DNA of 64,000 nucleotides from Hyphobacterium sp. CCMP332 (lineage in GTDB: Bacteria; Pseudomonadota; Alphaproteobacteria; Caulobacterales; Maricaulaceae), in NCBI RefSeq assembly GCF_014323565.1, contig NZ_CP058669.1:895501-959500 (forward strand). The letters run 5' to 3'. The translations under genes were made by a program, and so were the position numbers. Within the stretch, counting starts at the first letter, position 1, and every line of letters begins with the position of its first letter. Positions 9,801 through 20,827 of this stretch are shown here, one piece after another. The notes beneath the pieces are model-generated. The model was not told where the DNA came from, made no database searches, and saw only the letters and a program-made list of their open reading frames with translations.

Positions 9801-10517
9801 ATGGCGCGCCGTATGCTGATCGCAGGTAATTGGAAAATGAATGGCTTGCGCCAATCACTTGTATTTTTTGAAGAAATCTGCTCCATTGCCGGGTCTCGGA
9901 GCGATGTTGATGTTCTGCTCGCCCCCCCGGCTACATTGATATTCAGTGCTGCAGAAATCGCAGGACCGGTCAAAATCGGCGGACAGGATTGTCATAATCA
10001 TCCGTCGGGCGCTCATACTGGCGACATATCGGCGGAAATGCTGCGCGATGCCGGCGCATCCTGCGTCATTGTCGGCCATTCCGAACGCCGCGCCGATCAT
10101 GGCGAAAGCAGTGATCTGGTCCGGTCCAAGGCAGAAGCCGCTCAGGCCGCGGGGCTGATCCCCGTCATTTGTGTTGGCGAAAGTGAATCCGAGCGACGCG
10201 CGGGGAAGGCCGAGGCGGTCGTAGGCGCGCAGCTGGATCAATCGCTCCCGGAGAATACGGCCTATGTCATTGCCTACGAGCCCGTCTGGGCGATCGGCAC
10301 GGGCCTGACAGCGTCGATCGAAGACATTGCGGCGATGCATGCCTTCATCCGGTCGAATCTGCCAGACGGGCCGAATACGCAAATCCTGTACGGTGGATCG
10401 GTAAAGCCGGACAATGCGGCGGACATCCTGTCATTGACCGATGTGGATGGCGCACTTGTTGGCGGCGCCAGCCTGAAAGCCGCGGATTTCACCGCAATAA
10501 TTGCGGCAGCCCCGTAA
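9801..10517 (+). CDS. tpiA: Triosephosphate isomerase
   Basis: Glycolytic enzyme that interconverts dihydroxyacetone phosphate and glyceraldehyde 3-phosphate. It has 238 residues, slightly short but within the bacterial range. Visible motifs are GNWKMNG (substrate lysine), VGHSERR (catalytic histidine), [11 protein letters not shown] (catalytic glutamate with loop 6) and [11 protein letters not shown] strong Shine-Dalgarno sequence (GGAGGAGG) precedes the ATG. It is divergent from ppiD across a 112-base intergenic region. Confidence 0.98.
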   Translation: MARRMLIAGNWKMNGLRQSLVFFEEICSIAGSRSDVDVLLAPPATLIFSAAEIAGPVKIGGQDCHNHPSGAHTGDISAEMLRDAGASCVIVGHSERRADHGESSDLVRSKAEAAQAAGLIPVICVGESESERRAGKAEAVVGAQLDQSLPENTAYVIAYEPVWAIGTGLTASIEDIAAMHAFIRSNLPDGPNTQILYGGSVKPDNAADILSLTDVDGALVGGASLKAADFTAIIAAAP

Positions 10518-10601
10518 GATTCGAAACGTCCTCGTAAGCCGATATCAATCATTTTCCGGCATGAATTGACGTCTATGACCTTTGTGGTTCGGGGTGGATT
10601 A

Positions 10602-11585
10602 ATGGCCGAAATGGATCTTCAGCGCGCGTCAGTCCTGCTATTCGATCCCGTGCATGTAAATCTGCGGACGACGCGCTATGCGTTGAATGAAATCGGATTT
10701 CGCTCGATCGAAGCCATCAGTGCCGTTGAGGAATTCCAGCGCCAGTTGCGCGACAATAGCTGGGACATGATCGTTGCCGAATGTTCGGCGCCCAAGGTCG
10801 ATATCTTCAAGTTTGTGCGGATGATCCGTCGTGGAGAAATCACGCCAAATCCCTATTCTGTAATCGCGCTGACCTCATGGATGCGCGATGGCGCGCACGT
10901 TCGCCTGGCCATTGAGTCAGGCGCTGACGACGTCATTGTCCGCCCGTTTTCGACGCAATTTGCCGAAGAGCGAATCCGCACGATGATTCGCAAGCGGAAA
11001 GCTTTTGTCGTCACCAGCGATTATGTCGGCCCGGATCGTAGGTCCGGCGATCGCGCAGCGGAAGCTAACGATTCGGTGATTGTGCCGAACACACTTCAGG
11101 CAAAAGCGGATGGCGATGAGGAACAATTGCGCGAAGCCTATATGGGAATTCGCGAAACCAAGAAGCAGATCGAAGGCGAACGGATCCGCCGTCTCGCCAT
11201 GCGCATTGTTGTGACGACCGAGCTGCAATTCGATTCCAAGGCGGGGCCGGCAAAGGCTTTTGACCCTGCCGATATGATGAAAGCCGCCCGCGAATTGTGC
11301 GACCAGCTGGAGAAAAGCGGGCGGTATGATGCCGTTCAGGTGGCCGAAGCACTGATTGATCACGCCCGCAACTTTCGGAACCCGGACGAACGCAACGTCA
11401 AGAATTTCCGGCTGGCGAAAGAGCTGGCGATTGGCACATATGCCGCTTATGCCAATGGCCAATCGCTCGAAAAAGCCGAAAATGAAATTGCGTCAACGGT
11501 ACAGGCTCTGCGAACGCGGCTGTCATCTGCCGCTCCGGGGAGTAGCGTTCAGGACTTGCCTGCGCTAAAAGCCGCCACCATGTAG
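10602..11585 (+). CDS. Pseudo-receiver (response-regulator-like) protein
   Basis: 327 residues from ATG 10602, which has a GGGGTGG Shine-Dalgarno sequence; an upstream in-frame start at 10566 is possible. Residues about 8-128 have the CheY receiver fold, but key positions differ from an active domain. The acidic pair is reduced to one Asp (FDP at 14-16). The phosphorylated Asp is replaced by Glu60 (DMIVAECSAP). The conserved Lys is Arg114 (VIVRPF), while Thr91 is kept. A linker with YVGPDRR follows, then a helical C-terminal region of about 170 residues that I do not recognise. Glu in place of Asp may mimic the phosphorylated state. It lies between tpiA and secG. Confidence 0.75.
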   Translation: MAEMDLQRASVLLFDPVHVNLRTTRYALNEIGFRSIEAISAVEEFQRQLRDNSWDMIVAECSAPKVDIFKFVRMIRRGEITPNPYSVIALTSWMRDGAHVRLAIESGADDVIVRPFSTQFAEERIRTMIRKRKAFVVTSDYVGPDRRSGDRAAEANDSVIVPNTLQAKADGDEEQLREAYMGIRETKKQIEGERIRRLAMRIVVTTELQFDSKAGPAKAFDPADMMKAARELCDQLEKSGRYDAVQVAEALIDHARNFRNPDERNVKNFRLAKELAIGTYAAYANGQSLEKAENEIASTVQALRTRLSSAAPGSSVQDLPALKAATM

Positions 11586-11618
11586 ACGGGGTTTCCCGAA
11601 GAAGGCGGCGATTTTGCC

Positions 11619-11945
11619 ATGATGACAGTACTTTTGATCATTCAGCTTCTGGTTTCGGCCGGGCTGGTCGGTGTGGTTCTGATGCAGCGCTCCGATGGTG
11701 GCGCGCTCGGCATTGGCGGCGGTGGTGGCGGCATGATGTCGAGCCGCGGCGCAGCGACGGTTCTGACCCGTTCAACGACCTTTCTCGGTGCTGCTTTCTT
11801 TGCCCTGTCGATTGTGTTGGCGATTGTTGCAGGTGTGGACGCGCAGGGGCGCAGCGTTTTTGACGAAGTTGAAGACGACGCTCAAACGCTCGATCTGACG
11901 ATCGAAGAGGACACGTCCACCCCGTCTCTGCCGGACGAACGCTAG
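11619..11945 (+). CDS. secG: SecG subunit of the protein translocase
   Basis: Small SecYEG accessory subunit, 108 residues with two transmembrane helices. The first is at residues about 3-22; the second, around residues 50-70, follows the glycine-rich GIGGGGGGMMSSRGAA loop typical of SecG. The C-terminal tail is acidic and probably cytoplasmic. It lies 77 bases upstream of pyrG, the order tpiA-secG-pyrG being common in alphaproteobacteria. Confidence 0.93.
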   Translation: MMTVLLIIQLLVSAGLVGVVLMQRSDGGALGIGGGGGGMMSSRGAATVLTRSTTFLGAAFFALSIVLAIVAGVDAQGRSVFDEVEDDAQTLDLTIEEDTSTPSLPDER

Positions 11946-12022
11946 CCTTCCACTGACATTTCCAATAAACTGACGGATGGTGCGCTTTCGCTGCGTCCGA
12001 ATCTGGGTTATTCAGAATTCCC

Positions 12023-13667
<1,645 letters not shown>

Positions 13668-13681
13668 TTTCTGCCGCCCGG

Positions 13682-13709
13682 TGCATCCATTCCGTGAGGC
13701 AGGTGCATC
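13682..13709 (+). promoter_or_regulatory. TGCATC direct repeat (22-base period) upstream of the DUF2807-type gene
   Basis: TGCATC occurs at 13682-13687 and 13704-13709, exactly 22 bases apart, the second continuing as TGCATCTCT. The same pair with the same spacing and the same TCT extension lies upstream of the solenoid lipoprotein gene at 25593-25620. A regulator or alternative sigma-factor site is inferred. Confidence 0.45.
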
Positions 13710-13746
13710 TCTGAACTGACGATCTGTGTCAGGACGGGAGATTACC

Positions 13747-14403
13747 ATGATGAAATATGCTTTCAGTGCGCTGGTCGCGATCGGGCTGGCAGGCGCGGCC
13801 GCAGCGCAATCGGATAGCGCCAACCGCACGATTGATGTTTTCCGCCATCTGGATGCAGGCGGAAATTTCAACATCCGGTTTGAACCGTCTGATGTCCCCA
13901 GTCTGCGTATGGATGGCGATGCGGATGATATTGAAGATATCGAAGTCGATTATCACGGTGACACACTTGAAATTCGGCAGGATCGCGGGGCCCTGCGCTG
14001 GTTCGGCCGTCGGAGACGTCTGGATGTAACGATCTATGTGAGTGGTCCGAACGTCGCCTCCTTTGATTTATCTCAGGGGATTGATGCGAATATTACCTCG
14101 CTTGAGAGCGATGATGTTGCTATCCGCGTCTCGACCGGTGCCGATGCAGAGTTTTCGGGGACCTGCGGGACCGCGCGAATCAATGTGTCGACAGGCGCGG
14201 ATCTCGATGGGCGGGATCTGGTATGTGCCAGCATTCGTGCGAATGCCTCAACCGGCGCGAACGCCACAATTGATGCCCGGGACGCATTGGTCGCCAATGC
14301 TTCGACCGGAGCGGATATCCGATCAATCTCGCGGCCACAAAGCCTGAGCATGCGGTCGAGTACGGGTGGCAATGTCCGTGCAGGGAGCCGTCGTTCGAAT
14401 TAG
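13747..14403 (+). CDS. Exported DUF2807-type (GIN domain) protein
   Basis: 218 residues from the ATG at 13747, preceded by GGGAG; an upstream GTG in frame at 13726 is less likely. A signal peptide (about residues 1-20, ending AGAAAAQS) precedes a beta-rich domain resembling the putative auto-transporter adhesin head/GIN domain. It has a short repeat motif with STGAD/STGAN/STGGN at five regularly spaced places, consistent with a solenoid. Molecular role unknown. It lacks a lipobox and membrane anchor, so it is probably periplasmic. Its upstream TGCATC repeat pair is shared with the solenoid lipoprotein gene at 25665, suggesting co-regulation. Confidence 0.75.
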   Translation: MMKYAFSALVAIGLAGAAAAQSDSANRTIDVFRHLDAGGNFNIRFEPSDVPSLRMDGDADDIEDIEVDYHGDTLEIRQDRGALRWFGRRRRLDVTIYVSGPNVASFDLSQGIDANITSLESDDVAIRVSTGADAEFSGTCGTARINVSTGADLDGRDLVCASIRANASTGANATIDARDALVANASTGADIRSISRPQSLSMRSSTGGNVRAGSRRSN

Positions 14404-14427
14404 CCGCAGTCCATGCACCAAAGGCGG

Positions 14428-14456
14428 TTGCGTTCGCCGGGGAGTGAGGCTATACG
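14428..14456 (+). promoter_or_regulatory. Probable housekeeping-sigma promoter for rpmF
   Basis: TTGCGT (14428-14433) and TATACG (14451-14456) are separated by 17 bases, about 60 bases before the rpmF start. The match to the -35/-10 consensus is good by eye; no transcript data are available. Confidence 0.5.
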
Positions 14457-14515
14457 CGCCGGTCTTCGCAGGCATGGGTCTGCGTTATCTGTTCACTTAA
14501 CGACCGGAGAGACCT

Positions 14516-14698
14516 ATGGCGGTCCCCAAGAGAAAAACGACCCCGTCCAAGCGCGGGATGCGCCGCAGCCACGACAAGCTGGGCAACCCGACTTACGTGG
14601 AAGACAAGGACTCCGGCGAATTGCGCCGTCCGCATCACATTGACCTGAAGACCGGCATGTATCGCGGCAAGCAAATTCTGGAGCCGAAGGAAGACTAG
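14516..14698 (+). CDS. rpmF: 50S ribosomal protein L32
   Basis: 60-residue basic ribosomal protein with the characteristic start [20 protein letters not shown]. It lacks the four zinc-binding cysteines found in some L32 proteins, as is usual in alphaproteobacteria. The C-terminal GMYRGKQIL segment also fits. The Shine-Dalgarno sequence GGAGAG lies just upstream. A promoter-like pair precedes it and a hairpin terminator follows at 14732, so it is probably monocistronic. Confidence 0.97.
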   Translation: MAVPKRKTTPSKRGMRRSHDKLGNPTYVEDKDSGELRRPHHIDLKTGMYRGKQILEPKED

Positions 14699-14731
14699 GG
14701 TCTTCTCAGGTTTCAATTGAAATCCGGATGA

Positions 14732-14760
14732 ACGCGTGGGCTTGCGCCCGCGCGTTTTTC
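14732..14760 (+). terminator. Rho-independent terminator after rpmF
   Basis: Ten-base stem 14732-14741 / 14746-14755 (one G-U pair) with a TTGC loop, followed by a run of five T. It lies between rpmF and eno. Confidence 0.85.
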
Positions 14761-14790
14761 TTTTATGACGCGCCCGGACACTGTCTTTGA

Positions 14791-16080
<1,290 letters not shown>

Positions 16081-16226
16081 GCGATTGTCTCCGGATTGTT
16101 CCTTTTCGTGTTTGCGGCCGGTGTGAAGTGCAGCGGTCGCAAACAACGGCAGGGGATGACGCGTGAGGCATTCCCGCTAGGAAGCGGGATGGGATTGTGT
16201 GAGCGTTCCAGAAACGGAGCCGGTGC

Positions 16227-16325
16227 ATGATGGAATTCATATCAAATTACTGGTGGATATTTGTGCTGCTGATTCTCCTCGGCGGGTCCGGCGGCATCGC
16301 CATCAAACGCCGAAAAGACGACTAA
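16227..16325 (+). CDS. Small single-pass membrane protein (32 residues)
   Basis: A very short reading frame with a good Shine-Dalgarno sequence (GGAG at 16216-16219, seven bases before the ATG). The product begins MMEFISNYWWIFVLLILLGG, has one hydrophobic helix (about residues 8-26) and ends in a basic-acidic tail (KRRKDD), predicting N-out/C-in topology. It lies between eno and ftsB. No function is recognised. The Shine-Dalgarno spacing, clean helix and charged tail argue that it is translated. The 146 bases between eno and this gene hold two hairpins (16110-16144 and about 16173-16192) and no other gene. Confidence 0.55.
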   Translation: MMEFISNYWWIFVLLILLGGSGGIAIKRRKDD

Positions 16326-16437
16326 TTCTCGCCTGCGTAACCCTTGATTCACCCTGTTGAGGTTCAATGCCTCATCAGAGAATGAGCCGGGTTGAACTTG
16401 GCCAATTTCAGACTTGGTGAATGAGGTGGGTCGCCGA

Positions 16438-16743
16438 ATGCAATCCGTAAAGCGTCTTTTCCCTTCCATGCTGTTTGCAGCGATGATCGCCTATTTCGGC
16501 TATCACGCACTCAATGGCGAACAGGGCGTGCTGAACTGGATTGTGGTCAAGAACCAGATCAGCGAGACCGAGATCGAACTGGCCGAAGCCCGCAGCGATC
16601 GCGAAGCTCTGGAAGTGCGCGCCGCCCGCCTGCGCTCGGACAGCCTGGATCTGGACTATGTCGAGGAACGCGCGACGGCACTCCTCAATATCGCCCATCC
16701 GCGCGATTTCGTCGTCGATATCGAGACACCTCGCGAGCGTTGA
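16438..16743 (+). CDS. ftsB: FtsB/DivIC-family septum formation protein
   Basis: Bitopic cell-division protein of the FtsB/DivIC family, 101 residues from ATG 16438 (GAGGTGG ribosome-binding sequence). A TTG start at 16414 would add eight residues. It has a short cytoplasmic tail, a transmembrane helix (about residues 8-25), then a coiled coil with periodic Glu/Leu (about 38-72), ending in DYVEERATALLN. FtsB works with FtsL and FtsQ at the divisome. Its place between eno and pdhA is the usual alphaproteobacterial one. Confidence 0.9.
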   Translation: MQSVKRLFPSMLFAAMIAYFGYHALNGEQGVLNWIVVKNQISETEIELAEARSDREALEVRAARLRSDSLDLDYVEERATALLNIAHPRDFVVDIETPRER

Positions 16744-16771
16744 ACGCGCGTTGAAATCACGAAATTGCAGC

Positions 16772-16800
16772 TTGCCGTATGCGGCAACTTCCTGTTATGG
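16772..16800 (+). promoter_or_regulatory. Possible pdhA promoter with overlapping dyad
   Basis: TTGCCG (16772-16777) and TTATGG (16795-16800) are 17 bases apart, 47 bases upstream of pdhA. The -35 half is part of a perfect inverted repeat TTGCCG-TATG-CGGCAA (16772-16787) that could be an operator. Assigned by eye only. Confidence 0.35.
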
Positions 16801-16847
16801 CGAAGCCAATGATCAGGGAGTGTGGACTTTAGTTCACATACGAAAGA

Positions 16848-17882
16848 ATGGCTGCAAAGAAACCTGCTGACCGGACAACGGATACTGCTGCAAAACGGGC
16901 CAAGGGGCCCGCTGCCAAGGTCACCAAGAACGACCTGCTGACCTATTACCGTGATATGTTGATGATCCGCCGCTTCGAGGAGAAGGCAGGACAGCTCTAT
17001 GGCATGGGGCTGATCGCCGGGTTCTGCCACCTCTATATCGGGCAGGAAGCCGTTGTGGTCGGCGTGCAGGCGGCGCTGGACGAGGGCGATCAGGTGATCA
17101 CCGGCTATCGCGATCATGGCCACATGCTGGCTTGTGGCATGGACCCGAACGGCGTGATGGCCGAGCTGACCGGCCGCGAGGGTGGCTATTCGCGCGGCAA
17201 GGGTGGCTCCATGCACATGTTCAGCCGCGACAAGCAATTCTTCGGTGGACATGGCATTGTCGGTGCCCAGGTCTCCATCGGCACCGGGCTCGCCTTCGCC
17301 GATCTCTACAAGAAAAATGGCAAGGTCTGCGCCACGTATTTTGGCGATGGCGCGGCCAATCAGGGCCAGGTCTATGAAAGCTTCAACATGGCGAAGCTCT
17401 GGAATCTGCCCGTGATCTACATCATCGAGAACAACCAGTATGCCATGGGAACCAGCGTCAAGCGGTCCTCCTCCGAGACCCATCTTTACAAGCGCGGTGC
17501 TTCTTTCGGCATTCCGGGTGAGGAAGTGGATGGCATGGATGTCATCTCCGTGCGCGAAGCCGCCGCGAAAGCGCGCAAGCATTGCATGGACGGCAAGGGA
17601 CCCTTCATTCTGGAAATGAAGACCTATCGCTATCGTGGGCATTCCATGTCCGATCCGGCGAAATACCGCACGCGCGAGGAAGTCGACGATATCCGCTCGC
17701 ACCACGATCCGATCGAGGGGGCGAAAGAGCGCATCCTGAAGGAAAAATTCGCCACCGAGGACGATCTCAAGAAGATCGACAAGGAGGTGAAGGCCATCGT
17801 CAACGCCTCGGCCGATTTCGCCAAGGAAAGCCCCGAGCCCGATCCGTCCGAGCTCTGGACCGACGTTCTGGTGGAGAGATGA
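16848..17882 (+). CDS. pdhA: Pyruvate dehydrogenase E1 component, alpha subunit
   Basis: Thiamine-diphosphate-dependent decarboxylation of pyruvate together with PdhB, in the cytosolic PDH complex. It has 344 residues with an Ala/Lys-rich N-terminal tail (residues 1-25). The E1-alpha core shows RRFEEKAGQLYGMG, HLYIGQEAV, TGYRDHGHMLA, the ThDP/Mg motif GDGAANQG...ENNQYAMGT and the phosphorylation-loop-like region YRYRGHSMSDPAKYR. The stop overlaps the next start (ATGA). It is first in an operon that reaches pdhC. Confidence 0.98.
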   Translation: MAAKKPADRTTDTAAKRAKGPAAKVTKNDLLTYYRDMLMIRRFEEKAGQLYGMGLIAGFCHLYIGQEAVVVGVQAALDEGDQVITGYRDHGHMLACGMDPNGVMAELTGREGGYSRGKGGSMHMFSRDKQFFGGHGIVGAQVSIGTGLAFADLYKKNGKVCATYFGDGAANQGQVYESFNMAKLWNLPVIYIIENNQYAMGTSVKRSSSETHLYKRGASFGIPGEEVDGMDVISVREAAAKARKHCMDGKGPFILEMKTYRYRGHSMSDPAKYRTREEVDDIRSHHDPIEGAKERILKEKFATEDDLKKIDKEVKAIVNASADFAKESPEPDPSELWTDVLVER

Positions 17883-18280
17883 TGACCCCCGCGGAATTCC
17901 TCCAGCACTGGCACAAGGCCGTCCTCAGCAAGGATGCGGCGCTGTTGTCGTCCATCATCGCGGAGGGCTGCGAATTGCATTCGCCGGTGGTGTGGAAGCC
18001 GACAAACGACAAGGCCTATCTCATCCACATCCTGCAGGGCGTCATCGATACCATTGATGATTTTGCCTATCGCGAGGAATGGGTGAAGGGAAACGGGATC
18101 ATTCTCGAATTCACCGGCAATATTGCCGGGAAAGGCCTCGTCGGGATCGACAAGATCACCCTGAATGAGGACGGGCTCATGTCCCGCATTGAAGTCCTGA
18201 TCCGCCCGATGAACACCTATATCGAATTTGCCACGCGCATGCGCGAACACGCGCTTGCCTTCAAGAAGGAAATCGCCTGA
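17879..18280 (+). CDS. NTF2/SnoaL-like fold protein of unknown function
   Basis: 133 residues with the alpha-helix plus curved beta-sheet pattern of small NTF2-like proteins (MTPAEFLQHWHKAVLSKD at the N-terminus; SPVVWKPTNDKAYLIHIL; C-terminal strands with KITLNEDGLMSRIEV). The family includes cyclases and many binding proteins; the ligand cannot be told from sequence. It overlaps pdhA by four bases (ATGA) and the next gene by one (TGATG), so it is co-translated with the pyruvate dehydrogenase genes. Confidence 0.75.
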   Translation: MMTPAEFLQHWHKAVLSKDAALLSSIIAEGCELHSPVVWKPTNDKAYLIHILQGVIDTIDDFAYREEWVKGNGIILEFTGNIAGKGLVGIDKITLNEDGLMSRIEVLIRPMNTYIEFATRMREHALAFKKEIA

Positions 18281-18687
18281 TGCTGCCTCTGGAACTCTCC
18301 TATCTCGTCTCCGCGATCGCCCTCTATTTCGTGATGATTGCGGTACAGGCCTTCCTGTCCAACATCGAAAACAAGCCGGCCGCCATGGCTGGCAGCCGCG
18401 ATGGGATTGCCGACAAGGGCGTTATGCTCGGCCGGGCGCGCCGCGCCAATGCCAACATGGTTGAATCCCTGATGATGTTTGTGCCGCTCGTACTGGTCGC
18501 TTACGTCACCGATAATCTGAACGGCATGACCGAGCTTGGGGCCGGCCTGTTTCTCGCAGCGCGTATCGTCTATGCCCCGATTTACTGGTTCGGTATTCCC
18601 TGGCTGCGCACGCTCGTCTGGGCGGCCGGCCTGACGGGTATTGTCCTCATCTTCCTGCAAGTCCTGCCCTTTACCGGAGCCGCCTGA
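18280..18687 (+). CDS. MAPEG-family membrane protein
   Basis: 135-residue integral membrane protein with four predicted helices, resembling the membrane-associated eicosanoid/glutathione metabolism family. Visible features are [21 protein letters not shown] in the second helix region, where glutathione-transferase members have their E/N motif, and [17 protein letters not shown]. Bacterial members are mostly uncharacterised. It is joined by one-base TGATG overlaps to the NTF2-like gene and to pdhB, within the PDH operon. Confidence 0.85.
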   Translation: MLPLELSYLVSAIALYFVMIAVQAFLSNIENKPAAMAGSRDGIADKGVMLGRARRANANMVESLMMFVPLVLVAYVTDNLNGMTELGAGLFLAARIVYAPIYWFGIPWLRTLVWAAGLTGIVLIFLQVLPFTGAA

Positions 18688-20117
18688 TGCCGATTGAAGT
18701 TCTGATGCCTGCCCTGTCTCCGACCATGGAGGAGGGCAATCTGGCGAAATGGCTGGTGAAGGAAGGCGATACCGTCTCCTCCGGCGATGTCATTGCCGAG
18801 ATCGAGACCGACAAGGCGACGATGGAAGTCGAGGCCGTCGAGGAAGGTAGGGTCGGCAAGCTGCTGGTCGCGGAAGGCACGGAAGGCGTGAAGGTCAATG
18901 CACCCATCGCGCTTCTGCTGGAAGAGGGCGAGGATGAGAGCGATCTGGAGAATTATTCTCAGGACGGCTCGAGCGGTGACGATTCCGGTTCTGACTCTGA
19001 CGAGGATGAAGAATCAGATGCACCGGACGAGAAAGCAGAGTCCGGCAAGGACGCTGCAGAAGAGAAAGCGCCCGAGCCGGTGCGACATACCAAACCCGCC
19101 GCCTCCGATCCCGAAATCCCGGACGGCACCGACATGGTGCCAACCACCGTTCGCGATGCCTTGCGTGATGCCATGGCGGAGGAAATGCGCCGCGATGATA
19201 CCATCTTCGTGATGGGCGAAGAAGTTGCCGAATACCAGGGCGCCTACAAGGTCACACGCAATCTGTTGCAGGAATTCGGCTCCAAACGCGTTGTCGATAC
19301 GCCGATCACCGAGCATGGCTTTGCCGGTCTGGGCGTTGGCGCGGCCTTCGGCGGACTGAAGCCCATCGTTGAATTCATGACGTTCAACTTCGCCATGCAG
19401 GCGATCGACCACATCATCAACTCGGCGGCCAAGACGCTTTACATGTCCGGCGGCCAGATGGGCTGTCCGATGGTCTTCCGCGGCCCCAATGGCGCGGCCA
19501 GCCGCGTGGGCGCTCAGCACAGCCAGGACTATTCCGCCTGGTATGCGCAGGTGCCGGGCCTGAAAGTCATCGCGCCCTATGATGCCGCCGATGCCAAGGG
19601 CCTGTTGAAAGCCGCAATCCGCGATCCGAACCCGGTCGTCTTCCTCGAACACGAGCTGATGTATGGCGAGACCTTCGATGTGCCCGACATCGAGGATTGG
19701 GTCCTGCCCATCGGCAAGGCGAAAATCCGCCGTAAAGGCTCGGACGTGACCATCGTGGCGCATTCCCGCATGGTCGGTTTTGCGCTGCAGGCCGCCGAAG
19801 AGCTGGCCGAGCAGGGCATTGAAGCCGAAGTGATCGATCTGCGCACCTTGCGTCCGCTCGATACCGAGACCGTCATCGAGAGCGTGAAGAAGACCAACCG
19901 CATCGTCTGCGCCGAAGAAGGCTGGGGTCAGCACGGTGTCGGCGCGGAAATCGCCGCCCGCGTTGTGGCCGAGGCCTTCGATTTTCTGGATGCGCCGCCC
20001 GCCCGCGTCTTCCAGAAAGACGTGCCGCTGCCCTATGCCGGCAATCTCGAAAAACTGTCCCTGCCGGGCAAGGACGATGTCGTGAAAGCGGCAAAACAAG
20101 TCTGTTACGTGGACTGA
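18687..20117 (+). CDS. pdhB: Pyruvate dehydrogenase E1 component, beta subunit with N-terminal lipoyl domain
   Basis: 476 residues. Residues 1-78 are a lipoyl domain (lipoyl Lys43 in [11 protein letters not shown]) nearly identical to that of PdhC, followed by an acidic linker (about 85-150). The E1-beta transketolase domain follows, with [35 protein letters not shown] and the C-terminal subdomain. The extra lipoyl domain on E1-beta is typical of alphaproteobacteria. With PdhA it forms the heterotetrameric E1. It overlaps both neighbours by one base. Confidence 0.98.
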   Translation: MPIEVLMPALSPTMEEGNLAKWLVKEGDTVSSGDVIAEIETDKATMEVEAVEEGRVGKLLVAEGTEGVKVNAPIALLLEEGEDESDLENYSQDGSSGDDSGSDSDEDEESDAPDEKAESGKDAAEEKAPEPVRHTKPAASDPEIPDGTDMVPTTVRDALRDAMAEEMRRDDTIFVMGEEVAEYQGAYKVTRNLLQEFGSKRVVDTPITEHGFAGLGVGAAFGGLKPIVEFMTFNFAMQAIDHIINSAAKTLYMSGGQMGCPMVFRGPNGAASRVGAQHSQDYSAWYAQVPGLKVIAPYDAADAKGLLKAAIRDPNPVVFLEHELMYGETFDVPDIEDWVLPIGKAKIRRKGSDVTIVAHSRMVGFALQAAEELAEQGIEAEVIDLRTLRPLDTETVIESVKKTNRIVCAEEGWGQHGVGAEIAARVVAEAFDFLDAPPARVFQKDVPLPYAGNLEKLSLPGKDDVVKAAKQVCYVD

Positions 20118-20515
20118 TGAGTGCTCCCGTCAAACCCCGCAGCGGTGGCTGCCATTGCGGCGCGGTGCGCTTCACGGCCGATCTGCCGGATTCTGTCGTC
20201 GCCCTGTCGTGCAATTGCTCGAACTGCGCCATGACGGGCTTCATCCACGTCATCGTCGAACCCGAAAATTTTCATCTTGAAAAAGGTGAGGACGCGCAGA
20301 GCGAATACACCTTCAACACCCACACGGCCAAACACCTCTTCTGCAAGACGTGCGGCGTCAAAAGCTGGTATTATCCACGTTCCCATCCGGACAAGGTCTC
20401 GGTCAATCTGCGCTGTTTCGACAGTGATCAGGGCCTCTCCGGACGCATTGCCGATTTTGACGGGGCGAACTGGGAAAAGAATGTGAACGAAATCAATCCG
20501 GAGATGGGTGCATGA
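20117..20515 (+). CDS. GFA/CENP-V-type zinc-binding protein
   Basis: 132 residues with the glutathione-dependent formaldehyde-activating (GFA) zinc fold: GGCHCGAVRF, then CNCSNC, then FCKTCGVKSWYYPRSHP. These cysteines bind one or two zinc ions in the family. Formaldehyde activation itself is doubtful for most members. It is translationally coupled to pdhB (TGATG) and to the next small gene (ATGA). Confidence 0.88.
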   Translation: MSAPVKPRSGGCHCGAVRFTADLPDSVVALSCNCSNCAMTGFIHVIVEPENFHLEKGEDAQSEYTFNTHTAKHLFCKTCGVKSWYYPRSHPDKVSVNLRCFDSDQGLSGRIADFDGANWEKNVNEINPEMGA

Positions 20516-20826
20516 TCGCCGCTTTCCTTCTGTCTCAGGCGTTGTCGCCCGCTCTGCCCGTTCTCGACCCGGACGCAGTCTGCCGTGGCGACATCACATG
20601 CTTGTCGCGTGAAGCCGGCGCTCATACCCGTCTGGCTGAGAGCTGGGCCGGGCAGCCGGCCGCGGCGCGCGCCCATTGCACCGCAAAAATCATCGCCGGT
20701 GATATCGACCAGTATGCCGGCCTTGAAGCCTGTCTCATTATTTACCGGGTGATGGGCGATCAGGGCGCGGATGAAATCACGCAAGCCGCGATCGACCTGA
20801 CACCCGCTTCCGCCGAGAGGAATTAG
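20512..20826 (+). CDS. Small exported Cys-containing protein, unknown
   Basis: 104 residues with a hydrophobic N-terminus consistent with a signal peptide (about residues 1-17). The remaining part has four cysteines: CRGDITC, then single cysteines in RAHCTAK and EACLI, which could form two disulfides in the periplasm. I do not recognise a family. The start overlaps the GFA gene stop (ATGA) and the end is one base before pdhC, so it belongs to the PDH transcript. Confidence 0.6.
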   Translation: MIAAFLLSQALSPALPVLDPDAVCRGDITCLSREAGAHTRLAESWAGQPAAARAHCTAKIIAGDIDQYAGLEACLIIYRVMGDQGADEITQAAIDLTPASAERN

Positions 20827-20827
20827 A

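Noticed and set aside
9689-9973. N-terminal extension of ppiD by 95 codons
   Set aside because: It runs into divergent tpiA and lacks membrane or family sequence; the membrane helix directly follows the ATG at 9688.
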